A DNA stretch of 43,757 bases from positions 273,231 through 316,987 of the forward strand of contig PHCB01000008.1 of the NCBI GenBank assembly GCA_002842095.1, written 5' to 3'. Positions 1 to 9,142 of this stretch are shown piece after piece. Each line of letters opens with the position of its first letter. The first letter of the stretch is position 1. A model generated the notes under the pieces. That model did not search any database. It worked only from the letters and a program-made list of their open reading frames with translations, and was not told where the DNA came from. The DNA is from a candidate division BRC1 bacterium HGW-BRC1-1 (GTDB taxonomy: Bacteria; Sumerlaeota; Sumerlaeia; Sumerlaeales; Sumerlaeaceae). Position numbers and translations under genes: made by a program.

Positions 1-209
1 TCCGCCTCGCGGGGAGTGCCTCGCAGCACCTCCGCGCCAAAACGCGATACGTCATGTTTCGACGTAAATGCAGTCATCATTTCCACATAGCAGCAGCTTA
101 GGCCAAAATTGAAGGGCCAGATCGAGTACTTCCGACCCCAATTGACCAGATCGCTCAGCTTTGCGAAGACGAAGCTTTGGCGGATACTTTGCTCGAAAGA
201 TGGCGCCAC
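1..209 (-). CDS. nuoB: NADH-quinone oxidoreductase subunit B, N-terminal part (cut by window edge)
   Basis: Subunit B of respiratory complex I, a peripheral-arm protein that holds the terminal 4Fe-4S cluster N2 next to the quinone site. Reading the minus strand from a GTG at 207-209 gives about 69 residues containing the family stretch [20 protein letters not shown], then the Cys-Cys pair that ligates N2, and [14 protein letters not shown] before the window ends. The start is chosen because GGAGG (215-219) lies 5 nt upstream of the GTG. The gene begins inside nuoA, overlapping its last 55 bases in another frame, so the two are probably translationally coupled. The remaining three quarters of the protein, and presumably more nuo genes, lie to the left of the window. 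Confidence 0.9.
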   Translation of the reverse strand, partial: MAPSFEQSIRQSFVFAKLSDLVNWGRKYSIWPFNFGLSCCYVEMMTAFTSKHDVSRFGAEVLRGTPREA

Positions 210-550
210 ATCAAACCTCCGCGCAACCAGATATAGACCAGACCAGAAAAGACAAAAAACAGGAAAAGCATGGCTTTGAAAAAGCCGTCCCACTCCAAGC
301 GATACATGACAATGCCGTAGGTGTAGAGGAAGAGCACTTCCACGTCGAACAGGATGAAGGCGATGCCCACGAGATAATACGGTATCGAGGTGCGGACATG
401 CGCTGGACCAGTTGGAGCTATTCCCGACTCATACGGTTCGTTTTTCACTCTGCTGCGCCGAGGCCATCCAAGCAGGTAGCTCAGACCGATTATGACGCCG
501 GCATTGGCAGTCACCAATAACGCATAAACAATGAAATCAATGTTCAGCAC
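155..550 (-). CDS. nuoA: NADH-quinone oxidoreductase subunit A
   Basis: Small membrane subunit of complex I (131 aa, usual 115-145), near the quinone-binding region. Three hydrophobic segments are visible (about residues 8-28, 58-80 and 90-111). The family signature is clear: [14 protein letters not shown] around residues 40-53 and the conserved acidic membrane motif [12 protein letters not shown] in the second helix. The start is GTG, preceded by GAAGG 8 nt upstream. It is the first nuo gene visible, with nuoB overlapping its 3' end, which is the standard nuoA-nuoB order. The C-terminal tail is Ser/Ala rich, and the downstream GTG of nuoB with its Shine-Dalgarno lies within this gene. Confidence 0.95.
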   Translation of the reverse strand: MLNIDFIVYALLVTANAGVIIGLSYLLGWPRRSRVKNEPYESGIAPTGPAHVRTSIPYYLVGIAFILFDVEVLFLYTYGIVMYRLEWDGFFKAMLFLFFVFSGLVYIWLRGGLMWRHLSSKVSAKASSSQS

Positions 551-822
551 GATTTAGACCTTCATCCTCGTAAACATCCGAGGAGTATTCCGGATGTTGT
601 GATGGGCGTCATTCCTACGATCACCTATAATCATCAAAACCAGTTACACATAGCATTCTGCCATGGGCAAGACAGAAATCCCTAAAACGACTTCGGACCC
701 TAAACCTTTGCCACATCGGCGCTAAGGAATGAGTTTTGAGAATGTGGCAGGGCAAGAGAAAAATTTCACAATGTCAAAAAATAGTGAAGTATTTTGGTCT
801 TATATCGGTCGATAGCTTTAAT
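551..822. other. Non-coding gap upstream of nuoA
   Basis: This 272-base gap lies between the end of the dipeptidase gene and the start of nuoA, both on the minus strand, so it should carry the nuo promoter. A perfect TTGACA is present on the minus strand (772-777), but no good -10 box sits at the right distance. No hairpin with a U-tract follows the dipeptidase stop codon. No coding sequence is apparent. Confidence 0.4.
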
Positions 823-2001
823 TTACTGGGAACGAGCAGCCGGTGGAAGATCGATTGCTTTGCGAGCCCCCTGCTCATTGGCCTCTAAAACCCGAAGAAA
901 ATTTTCCCCCGCGATTTTGCGAATGTCTCCCTCACTGTAACCACGTCGGCGCATCCCTTCAAAGAACGAGGGCATGTGGGAGGCGTTCTCCAATCCGACG
1001 ACCGGAACGATGCCTCCATCCCAATCACTACCAATCCCCACATGGTCGACCCCGGCAATTTTCACCATGTAATCAAGATGATCGAGTACATTGTCCAGAG
1101 TCGGCGGGCGACGATCGAGGATGTTCTTGCGGGCAGGGCGAACAAATCTGTCGTAAAAGTTCACGCCCACAACGCCACCGTTTTGTTTCAGACGTTGCAG
1201 CAGTTCGTCGTCGATGTTTCGCGGGTGGGGGCAGATGGCCGAGGCATTGGAATGAGAGAAAATGACCGGAAGGGTGGAGACATCCAGCGCATCAAGGGCG
1301 GTTTGTTTGGAGGAATGACTGAGATCCACCACCATACCGACCCGATTCATTTCGCGGATAACCTCCCGACCCAGAGCTGTTAAACCCAGCTTGGGATTTT
1401 CCGACTGGGAGGCCGCCCCCCACGCGAGATTGCCGCGCCATGTGATGACCATGCGGGTCACTCCCATGTCGTGGAAGGAGGAAATGAGACGGAGATCGTT
1501 ATTTATGGCAGAGCCATTTTCGATACCGGCCAGAGCGGCAATTTTGCCTTCGGAGGCCGCGCGGCGGACATCAGATGAAGTGCGACAAAAGACGAGACGA
1601 TCATTGTGTCGGGCCACTTGTTTTTGGAGGGCTTCGTACAAGGCCAGGGCGCGCTTGGTTGCTGCCTCGCCTTTGTATTTATCCTGGTCAACCCAGAGGG
1701 CAAACCAGACCACGTTCACCCCTCCGATGCGTAACTTATTGAGGTCGACCTGCCCATCCATGAGCGTCTCGGAAAGGTCATCCCCACGATCCAGAATGCG
1801 ATGCAGTGAATCTACATGGGCATCCAGCACAATGGGCGGTGGCGGGGCCGTGGGGGTTTGAGCTTCCGGCGCTGCTTCCGCCTGCACTCCAACCGGGGGC
1901 TCTGAGGGTTGCGCGCGTCGATACCATTGTCCCTCTGCCGGAAGGGCGCCGAAGAGAACAAGCAGACCAAGCAGGAGGGATGATAAACTTTTCCGGCTCA
2001 A
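823..2001 (-). CDS. Membrane dipeptidase, peptidase family M19, secreted
   Basis: Zinc dipeptidase of the renal-dipeptidase family (M19), which hydrolyses dipeptides, including ones with a D-residue at the C-terminal position. The 392-aa protein has an N-terminal signal peptide (hydrophobic residues 7-20, likely cut after a site near 24) and a Pro/Ala-rich linker to about residue 56. The metal ligands of the family are visible: HVD at 62-64, E161 in GIENGS, H229 in DLSHSS, H250 in FSHSNA and D326 in GIGSDWDG. Expected location is periplasm or outer surface. The start is TTG and overlaps the TGA stop of the upstream gene (TTGA), so translation is coupled to the spermidine-synthase-like gene. 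Why these two are coupled is unknown; roles in peptidoglycan peptide recycling or nutrient scavenging are possible. Confidence 0.9.
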   Translation of the reverse strand: MSRKSLSSLLLGLLVLFGALPAEGQWYRRAQPSEPPVGVQAEAAPEAQTPTAPPPPIVLDAHVDSLHRILDRGDDLSETLMDGQVDLNKLRIGGVNVVWFALWVDQDKYKGEAATKRALALYEALQKQVARHNDRLVFCRTSSDVRRAASEGKIAALAGIENGSAINNDLRLISSFHDMGVTRMVITWRGNLAWGAASQSENPKLGLTALGREVIREMNRVGMVVDLSHSSKQTALDALDVSTLPVIFSHSNASAICPHPRNIDDELLQRLKQNGGVVGVNFYDRFVRPARKNILDRRPPTLDNVLDHLDYMVKIAGVDHVGIGSDWDGGIVPVVGLENASHMPSFFEGMRRRGYSEGDIRKIAGENFLRVLEANEQGARKAIDLPPAARSQ

Positions 2002-4943
2002 GGGGATGGTTGTCCGTTAGCGATCATGGATGCAAAACGCTGGGCTTCTGCCCGATAGGATGCCGCTCTGTCGGTCTGTCCCGCTTTGTCGTAAACTTCG
2101 GCGAGACGATCGGCCGCAGATCGGGCCATTTCCAGAGCACCTGTGGTGGGGTAGGGAGCTTGTCCGACATTTTTCACGATGTTATTCCATTCAGCGACGG
2201 CTCCGGGCGTGTCATTTTGCCGGATCAGAATTTCACCCATCATTAACCTTGCCCACATGTTGCCGGGTTGTCCGGCCACTTTGCGTCGCAGTTCGTCGAA
2301 GCGCAACAGCTCCTGCACCGAAGTGTCGACGGGGTTCATTGCCAGAGCCTTCGCGTATTTTTCATAGGCCCCGATGATGTTCAATCGACGGTAAAGCTTA
2401 TGGCCCTCAATGATCGTCTGAACGGCCTGATAATATTTCTCCAGAGACTCCAGAAATTCTGGAGCCGTTCCGGGGGCAAGAAGGCGAGCAGGATTTTCCT
2501 GCACATTCACAAGGTTGTCGAGGTTGTCGAGAAGGGGAGTGTCGCTGTAGCCATAACGGGGAGACTCAAATTCGAGGTAGGGGAAATCTTCGGTGTTGAG
2601 AATGTCACCTTTGAGATAGTCGTCCAACGCGGATCGCCCCGTTATGAAGCACGAAAGAATTTTTTCCGGCTGTTCGAGCTGGATTTCTGCGAGGTCTCGT
2701 GCCACCGCGGGTTGGGCAATACGCTGTCGCATCTGCTCAATGTCCACCTTCAGAGGTTCTTTCGTGCCAATGAGAAGGATATAATGGGTGGGCTGGTTGT
2801 TCATGAAGAACACTTCCATCTCAGGGAAGACCACGTAGAAGGTCCTTAGGGCAACGCGGAAGGCCTCGTCGCTTAATCCTGCCAGCGGCATCCAGACGAC
2901 CACCATGCCGTCATCCGTGATGTGATCGCGGGTCAGTTGAAAATACTCGAGATCGTAAAGGTTCGCGTTCGATTTATAGCGCAGGTCGGTACAGTCGGTG
3001 GCGATGATATCGTATTTGGCTTTGGTGAAGCGCAGATAGCTGCGCACATCGTCCAGGACGATATTGTAACGGGGGTCAGATTTGTACCATCCGCTGGCAC
3101 CATCGTCGTCCCACAGGGGAGTGCCGGGTACCGGCTTGCCGGTGCGTTTCTCATATTCGGCGGCCTGCATGACAACATCATGATTAGAGGCTGTAAGCAT
3201 GGGTGCTGCTTCCACCACGGTGCGGGTGATTTCGGCGCAATCAATTCGTTCAAGTGAAGGGTGCTGGGTATAGCTATAGCTGGCCCCGCCGCTACCGAAG
3301 CCAACGGTCAGAGCGCTTTTCGGATCGCGAAGGAGGAGCATGGGAACGTGGGCGAGGCTTTTTTGATCGGTGAGGAGCATCGGGTCCGTGCCTGCCACGC
3401 CCACATTGTCCACGTAGATAGTGCGGAAACCGAGCGTGTTTTCGCCCACAGCCACGGTGGCAATGGGGCCTTCTTTGTAAAAGACGGTTTTATCCACTTC
3501 GGTTTCTGGCTGCAAAAAAGCGGGGTGGGGCATGCGGATAAATGCGACCAATATAGTCACAATCCCAATCGCTGCCCAGGCAATCTTCTGGCTTCTTGGC
3601 AGTGTCTTGTCGCTCCAGTAAAGGAGCACTCCTGCCGTGAGTTGTAACGCGCCCATGGCGACAATCGTGTTTGCTGCGCCGATGGTCGGCAGCAGCACGA
3701 AACCTGCTGCGACAGAGCCAATTATCGCGCCGATGGTGTTGACCGCATACAGTCGGCCCACATCGCCACCCACGCCGCGGGTTTCCTGTAATACGACCCT
3801 TACCGCCACTGGAAATGCCATACCCATCAACAGGGTTGGTATCAGCATCACGGCCGCAGTACGGGCAAAGATGAGTGCCACAGCAGCATTCCAGCGGATG
3901 TTGTCGGTGGTTGCGTCGTACTCCCGGAACCAGTCACCCCCCAGCGAGTAAGCGAAATAATACAGCACGAAGAACGAGGCGATGGAAGTGACGCCGATGA
4001 TAATTTGAAGTCCGGCGTAAACCCGGAAGGGGCGGCGAAGCTTTTCCACAAAGGGAGTCATCAGGGCGCTGCCGAGGGTTACGCCCACGAGATATGTGGC
4101 AAGCATGGCCGTGAAGCTATACGTTGTGTTTTTCAGCATGTCGAAGGTGAAAACCAGTGAACGGCTCCAGGCCACTTCGAGGGCCAGGGCAACAAGACCG
4201 GAGACGGCAAAGGCCATGTAGACGAATCGAACCCGGTCAGAGCGCCGTACGGTGGGTTGAACGGAAGTTTGGGAGAGTGGGATGGGCGGGGCAAACATCC
4301 TTGAAAGGGCGATAGCCGCCACACCTGCCAACACATTGATTCCCGCGGCAAAAAGCACAGTGTGGGAAATGCCCCACCAGCGAATGAAAAAGAAGCCCGT
4401 CAGGATGGTTCCCAGTACCGCCCCGAGCGTGTTGACAGCATACAGAAGTCCAATGCGAAGTCCGGCGTTACCACCGTCGGGCGATAGAAACTTTGAGAGG
4501 ATTGGGAGGGTGCCGCCCATCATGGTTGTGGGCAGGAGAAGGATAATAAAAACCAGGACGAAACGGACAACGGAATAGAGAAAGAAGTTCACTCCGAGAG
4601 CCGCGTAAAGGCCATGAAAGACCGGGTCGAGCACCTTCAGCAGAAAGGGCACGAGCAGCGCAAAAACGCCCACGGCAATTTCCAGAACCCCATATATGGC
4701 CAGGTGGCGGTGACGGGTGCGATCTGCAAAACGTCCAAAAAGAAAGCTGCCCAGCGCCAGGCCGCCCATGAATGCGGCGAGAACGGTGCTGACGGAGTAG
4801 ATCGTGGCGCCGAAGATGTTGATGAGGTAGCGTTGCCAGACAACCTGATAGACGAGGCTACTGGTGCCGGTGGCAATAAAGAGCAGAGAAATCGCGATGG
4901 CAGCACCAAGGGCGGGCCGCTTGTTTGTTTGTAAGGGATTCAT
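1998..4943 (-). CDS. Polytopic membrane protein with spermidine-synthase-like domain (MFS/SpdSyn fusion) and C-terminal TPR
   Basis: Large fusion protein of about 981 aa. The N-terminal half has some 14 membrane segments in two related halves: YAVNTLGAVLGTILTGFFF and YAVNTIGAIIGSVAAGF recur about 230 residues apart (near 194 and 424, counted from the upstream GTG). A soluble domain of the spermidine synthase fold follows, with the SAM-binding loop GFGSGGAS near 573-580, an acidic D-D-V-R-S motif near 656 and YDIIATDCTDL near 669-679. The last 120 residues look like TPR helices. The family is known as fused MFS/spermidine synthase; substrate and reaction are generally not established. The ATG at 4941-4943 is chosen because TM1 follows shortly; an in-frame GTG at 5016-5018 would add 25 residues. 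Neither has a clear Shine-Dalgarno. The stop overlaps the TTG of the dipeptidase gene. Confidence 0.8.
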   Translation of the reverse strand: MNPLQTNKRPALGAAIAISLLFIATGTSSLVYQVVWQRYLINIFGATIYSVSTVLAAFMGGLALGSFLFGRFADRTRHRHLAIYGVLEIAVGVFALLVPFLLKVLDPVFHGLYAALGVNFFLYSVVRFVLVFIILLLPTTMMGGTLPILSKFLSPDGGNAGLRIGLLYAVNTLGAVLGTILTGFFFIRWWGISHTVLFAAGINVLAGVAAIALSRMFAPPIPLSQTSVQPTVRRSDRVRFVYMAFAVSGLVALALEVAWSRSLVFTFDMLKNTTYSFTAMLATYLVGVTLGSALMTPFVEKLRRPFRVYAGLQIIIGVTSIASFFVLYYFAYSLGGDWFREYDATTDNIRWNAAVALIFARTAAVMLIPTLLMGMAFPVAVRVVLQETRGVGGDVGRLYAVNTIGAIIGSVAAGFVLLPTIGAANTIVAMGALQLTAGVLLYWSDKTLPRSQKIAWAAIGIVTILVAFIRMPHPAFLQPETEVDKTVFYKEGPIATVAVGENTLGFRTIYVDNVGVAGTDPMLLTDQKSLAHVPMLLLRDPKSALTVGFGSGGASYSYTQHPSLERIDCAEITRTVVEAAPMLTASNHDVVMQAAEYEKRTGKPVPGTPLWDDDGASGWYKSDPRYNIVLDDVRSYLRFTKAKYDIIATDCTDLRYKSNANLYDLEYFQLTRDHITDDGMVVVWMPLAGLSDEAFRVALRTFYVVFPEMEVFFMNNQPTHYILLIGTKEPLKVDIEQMRQRIAQPAVARDLAEIQLEQPEKILSCFITGRSALDDYLKGDILNTEDFPYLEFESPRYGYSDTPLLDNLDNLVNVQENPARLLAPGTAPEFLESLEKYYQAVQTIIEGHKLYRRLNIIGAYEKYAKALAMNPVDTSVQELLRFDELRRKVAGQPGNMWARLMMGEILIRQNDTPGAVAEWNNIVKNVGQAPYPTTGALEMARSAADRLAEVYDKAGQTDRAASYRAEAQRFASMIANGQPSP

Positions 4944-5163
4944 GACAAGTTGGGCATATCCGTGAGTGGGGAGTCTGCGCGCAACTGTTTTCCGCCTGCT
5001 CGCCGTAGAAGCATCCACATATCCAAACGCTTTTTACCCGGTGGCTGGAGTGTGTCTGTTTGGTAGGACTATGCGTTGCGGGTGCGAATTCAGGGAACAA
5101 GGGACCGTCCTGAGGGTTTATTGTGATGGCATTTCACTGCATCCGATTGGTCCTCCTTTTCCA

Positions 5164-6096
5164 ATGAAACCCACAGCCATTATGTTCACCAGAGCCGCCG
5201 TTCTGACAGGAATCCTTGCCTTCGCCTCGGTTTCAGCTTTCGCCGCCCAGGGCTCCAAGGAAGCACCGTCATATGTGCAACCGGCAGAAAACCTTGTGCT
5301 GATCGTGGCGGACCTTCAGCGGCACATTAACGACGATATTTACCGATTCGCCGTGCCAACCGACGTTACGGGGCAAAATATTTTCAGGGTCTCGGCAGCA
5401 CGCCTCGCCAACTACATGACCCTTTATCCGGGGAAAATGGTTGATCTCGCTTCCATGGCCATGGGGCAGGCTTTTGAAAAGCTGGGAGACTATGGCATTG
5501 CAGGGGCAAACTACGAAAAAGCGAAAAGTTCATCTGATCCCCGCGTTGCAAAGGCTGCTCAGGATAACTTAAACCGCGCGGCGCGTTTCGCCGGCATCGT
5601 AAACAAACCTGTAAGCCAGTCCACCCTGCAGGATTATGAGAACGACATCAAACAGAAGGTTGCCGATTTTGATAAGCTCATCGGAGAATTGAAAGGTTCG
5701 CCGTACCAAGCCCAGGCGTTTTTAGAGCGTGAACGCCTGCAACTTCAACTGGCTCAATTCTATGTTGCGATGCGATTCATGCAGCCCTACACGACGGAAA
5801 CGGCCTTGAAGCAGCTCAAATCTAATCTGGAGGCCAACCTCGAAAGTAAAAACCGATATCTGCATCATTTGCTCCTTGCCGATTTCCACTATGCCCTTGC
5901 CCGCGAGTATACGTTATTGAACGATCCGGATGGCGCTGAGTTCAGTTTGAGTGCTTTCGAGGCCTTTACCGATCCAGCCCGAGCGGAGTATCGGATTGTG
6001 GAACAGGCTGATGGCTATCCTGAGAAACTTGAGGCCCGGGCGAAGATGTCCGCTCTGGAGGCCTTTGTGGAAAATGTAACGGAAAGGGCCCGTTGA
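5164..6096 (+). CDS. Secreted helical-repeat protein, function unknown
   Basis: A 310-aa protein with no recognised family. The start at 5164 gives a good signal peptide (MKPTAIMFTRAAVLTG then a hydrophobic run ending SAFAAQ), so it is probably periplasmic; an alternative ATG lies at 5182 and the open frame extends further upstream without a plausible leader. The mature part is almost all helical and shows TPR-like stretches (for example MGQAFEKLGDYGIAGANYEK and YALAREYTLLNDPDGAEFSL). A repeat-type scaffold role is likely, but no catalytic motif is seen. It is followed after 138 bases by the TPR-kinase gene on the same strand, which also has TPR-type repeats, so the two may act together; this is inference from position only. 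No clear ribosome binding site precedes either ATG. Confidence 0.7.
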   Translation: MKPTAIMFTRAAVLTGILAFASVSAFAAQGSKEAPSYVQPAENLVLIVADLQRHINDDIYRFAVPTDVTGQNIFRVSAARLANYMTLYPGKMVDLASMAMGQAFEKLGDYGIAGANYEKAKSSSDPRVAKAAQDNLNRAARFAGIVNKPVSQSTLQDYENDIKQKVADFDKLIGELKGSPYQAQAFLERERLQLQLAQFYVAMRFMQPYTTETALKQLKSNLEANLESKNRYLHHLLLADFHYALAREYTLLNDPDGAEFSLSAFEAFTDPARAEYRIVEQADGYPEKLEARAKMSALEAFVENVTERAR

Positions 6097-6234
6097 GCCA
6101 CCTTGTCTGGGAGATTTCAGCCGACCCGAGAAAACCACAATTGGGGTCGCTCGTTGAGCAAGTCCGTTCTTGACCCCGCCACATTGTCTTCGTGATGTAA
6201 AACCCATCAAGCTGAAGACTCGAGTCACTCCGCC

Positions 6235-9009
6235 ATGCAGAGTATTTCACGCCAGATTTTCAATTTGGCCTATTGGCTTTCCGTTGCAGCCGCGGGCTAT
6301 TTTTTAATTTATCCGCGTCGATCGATAATCGATGGACAATTGACTGAGCTTGTCGGTCCATTCGCGACAGTGCTTTATATAGGCTTGGCGGTCGCTGTAC
6401 TATTTGGCCTGATCTATATAAATCATGCCATCGTCTCAACCTTCATCTCGGTCCATTCAGGAGTGACCGGGGGCGGTCCGGTGAATTATGAAACCGGAAA
6501 TTTCGCGACGAAAGTTGCACGCACCGCAGCTCGTTTGGAAAAACGCGGGGATTTCATCGGGGCGGCCGAAGCCTATGAAACTCTGGAGATGTGGGTTGAA
6601 GCATCAGGTGCCTATGAAAAAGCCGGCCAGTTATCCCGGGCAGCTCAGGCCATGGATAAAGCCGGTTATGCTGATCGAGCGATACGCCTTTATGAATCCG
6701 AAGAGAATTATGAAATGGCAGCAGAGCGCGCAAACGAAGAGGGAATGCGTGAGCGCGCGATGGGGAATTATCGCCAAGCCGGACAACAGGCAGAGCAAAG
6801 CAATCGGTTTGCCCAGGCCGCTGACTATTATGAGAAGGCCCAGGAGTATCAAAAAGCCGGCCGGGTCTATGAAAGCCTCAAGCGCATTGAGGATGCCCTG
6901 CGTTGTTATGCTCGCGCCAACATGCCCGAAAAGATTGAGGAACTGATCCAGCAAATCGATCCGATGCGTTTGATCACCAGGGGAGAAGCGGGGGAGGAAC
7001 TCGTACGTAGAGCGGCCGAAGTTTTGGCGCGTAATGGCAATTTACGCAAGGCCGGTGAATTGCTGGAGGCGGCGCAGGACTATGTGCGGGCGGCAGAGTT
7101 TTACGAGAAGAGCAAAAACTTTGAATTTGCCGCGGAATGCTATCTGAAGGCGGGTCTTTCCGACCGCGGCATCGCAAGTGTGGCCAAGGTTGACGACATC
7201 GTTGTAAAGTCCGACTTTCTGGCCCGAGTTGCGATCAGTCAGGGTGAGTGGGGCGAAGCCGGACGGCAATTCATGGAAGCCGGGAAACTGACACAAGCCG
7301 TGGATGCCTTCAAACGGGCCAAAGATTTTGAAGCCGCAGCAAATGTTTATCTGGAAATGAAGCGGTTCCTGCTCGCGGCAGAAATGTATTCGTTGGGAAA
7401 AAACATCAAGGCTTCGGCCGAAGCCTACGCCAAAGGCCATGACTGGCGTAACGCCGCAGATTGCTTTGAAACCGTGGGTGATTTGCAACAGGCCTTGCTG
7501 GCTTATGTAAACGCAGGGGACTTCTCCCGCGCCGGGCGCCTGGCCCTTCGTCTCAATGATTATCCAAAGGCCATCGAATTCCTCCAACGGGTTCCCCCCA
7601 CTTCCACCGAATGGCGGGTTTCCACTGGATTCCTCGCCTGTGCCTTCTACATGCAACGTCGCATCGATATGGCCCGGGAGCTTTTCGAGAAGGTGATAAA
7701 TGACATCGCCCCTTCCCAGGAAACCCTTCCGATTCTCTATCATTATGCACGTCTGCTCGAAGAGGAGGACCATCAACAGAGCATAAGTTTTTACCGCCGA
7801 ATCCAGGCTGTAAACGTCGCTTTCGAAGACGTCGGGGATCGTGTGGAGCATTTGCAAAGCCTCCCTCCTCCCACCAGAAATCCTTCCTCCTATTACGATT
7901 CGCAGACGGGAGGATCTAATCCGGGCTACGTTATGCCCTCACCCCAGGCGACATCGTCGGGCTACGGGCCACCTGTGCCTCGGACGCCATATGGTGCCGG
8001 CATGCCGCCACCTTCACCTTCTCCCGAACCCGGATCGCTCTGGCCACCTCCCACACCTCCGCAGGGAACAAACATGCGTCCACGGTATCCCACGCGGGAC
8101 TCAACTGTGTATGTGCGAGTGGACACGGAAACTGGAATTATTGAAGGGCAGCGTCCTCCCACGCAAGCGCCTGACACCTGCTTCGGCGAGGAAGGGCGCT
8201 ATCAGATCCGTGAAGAGCTTGGCCGGGGTGGAATGGCTATTGTCTACCGAGCGCTTGACCGACATCTTGAGAGGGAAGTGGCTCTTAAAACTTTCCCCCT
8301 TGCCCGACCCGGACACCATGGGCAGGAGGAAATGTTCCTCCATGAAGCCCGTCTTATTGCTCGTCTTTCTCATCCAAATATCGTAACAATTTATGACACC
8401 GGTCATCTGGACTATCTCTATTACATCGCCATGGAATATGTGCAGGGCGAGAACCTGAAAGCGCTTGTGAAGCGCAAAGGCCCGTTGGGATTGGAGGAAG
8501 TTCGAGGAATCTTCCGGCAACTGGGCGATGCGCTGCAATATGCTCACACGCAGAACGTGCTGCATCGCGATATCAAGCCCGGCAATGTGATCATCCGTGA
8601 TGGTGGCAATATCAAGGTTGTCGATTTCGGTCTGGCCAAGATCCTCAGCGAGGCCGCTCAGGACTCCGTGATCTCCGAGGATTCCCAGAGAACCCTCGTG
8701 GGAACCCCCCAGTATATGGCACCCGAGCAAATCATGGGCAACATCGTGGACGTGCGGAGCGACATTTATTCGCTGGGTCTCACCATGTTTTACGTACTGA
8801 CGGGCAGGACTCCGTTCGACGTGAAGAAGGTCGTGGACCCGTTGGAGATTTCTCGGATGCAGGTGCACTCATCCTTCCCGCGTCCCTCCACTTTGCGGGC
8901 GACGCTTCCTCGCGGCCTGGACGATGTCTTTGTGCGGTGCACTCAGAAAAATCCCGACGATCGCTATGCTTCAGCGCAGGCTTTCCTCGAGGATTTCGAT
9001 TCGTTCTGA
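6235..9009 (+). CDS. Membrane-anchored TPR protein with C-terminal Ser/Thr protein kinase
   Basis: A 924-aa Hanks-type kinase with inverted architecture: two N-terminal membrane segments (about 8-25 and 41-62), a long array of TPR-like helical repeats (about 75-545, many A-x-x-Y-E-K units), a Pro/Gly-rich linker (about 555-640), and the kinase at the C-terminus (about 655-924). Kinase motifs are intact: glycine loop GRGGMA at 663-668, the lysine of VALK near 685, HRD at 777-779 with K781 and N784, DFG at 797-799, GTPQYMAPE in the activation segment and DVRSDIYSLG. All catalytic residues are present, so it should be active. Most bacterial receptor kinases have the kinase N-terminal and cytoplasmic with an external sensor; here repeats and kinase lie on the same side after a short double membrane anchor, which suggests cytoplasmic scaffolding. 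Substrates are unknown. Confidence 0.92.
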   Translation: MQSISRQIFNLAYWLSVAAAGYFLIYPRRSIIDGQLTELVGPFATVLYIGLAVAVLFGLIYINHAIVSTFISVHSGVTGGGPVNYETGNFATKVARTAARLEKRGDFIGAAEAYETLEMWVEASGAYEKAGQLSRAAQAMDKAGYADRAIRLYESEENYEMAAERANEEGMRERAMGNYRQAGQQAEQSNRFAQAADYYEKAQEYQKAGRVYESLKRIEDALRCYARANMPEKIEELIQQIDPMRLITRGEAGEELVRRAAEVLARNGNLRKAGELLEAAQDYVRAAEFYEKSKNFEFAAECYLKAGLSDRGIASVAKVDDIVVKSDFLARVAISQGEWGEAGRQFMEAGKLTQAVDAFKRAKDFEAAANVYLEMKRFLLAAEMYSLGKNIKASAEAYAKGHDWRNAADCFETVGDLQQALLAYVNAGDFSRAGRLALRLNDYPKAIEFLQRVPPTSTEWRVSTGFLACAFYMQRRIDMARELFEKVINDIAPSQETLPILYHYARLLEEEDHQQSISFYRRIQAVNVAFEDVGDRVEHLQSLPPPTRNPSSYYDSQTGGSNPGYVMPSPQATSSGYGPPVPRTPYGAGMPPPSPSPEPGSLWPPPTPPQGTNMRPRYPTRDSTVYVRVDTETGIIEGQRPPTQAPDTCFGEEGRYQIREELGRGGMAIVYRALDRHLEREVALKTFPLARPGHHGQEEMFLHEARLIARLSHPNIVTIYDTGHLDYLYYIAMEYVQGENLKALVKRKGPLGLEEVRGIFRQLGDALQYAHTQNVLHRDIKPGNVIIRDGGNIKVVDFGLAKILSEAAQDSVISEDSQRTLVGTPQYMAPEQIMGNIVDVRSDIYSLGLTMFYVLTGRTPFDVKKVVDPLEISRMQVHSSFPRPSTLRATLPRGLDDVFVRCTQKNPDDRYASAQAFLEDFDSF

Positions 9010-9055
9010 TCTGCAAACAATGTGCGCTGAAGGAAACGTGTTTTATCCCGCATGA

Positions 9056-9101
9056 AATGAAAAACAGGACGACCGGATCTCTAAAGATCCAACCGTCCTG
9101 T
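9056..9101 (-). terminator. Intrinsic terminator of the rplJ-rplL operon
   Basis: On the minus strand, 42 bases past the rplL stop, ACAGGACG and GGATC pair with GATCC and CGTCCTGT around a 6-nt loop, with three G-U wobble pairs joining the two helices into a stem of 16 pairs. A run of five T follows, then TTTC. It shows that the operon ends after rplL and does not run on into rpoB. Confidence 0.88.
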
Positions 9102-9142
9102 GGGTGACTCTGAGCTCCGGGTGGAGCCGCGATGATTTAAGT

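Noticed and set aside
2268-2849. A 193-codon open frame on the plus strand
   Set aside because: It is the antisense of the spermidine-synthase-like gene and has no RBS or family features.
7042-7857. A 271-codon open frame on the minus strand
   Set aside because: It is antisense to the TPR repeats of the kinase gene; codon bias of the repeats keeps it open.
8101-8868. A 255-codon open frame on the minus strand
   Set aside because: It is antisense to the kinase domain, which is intact and recognisable.
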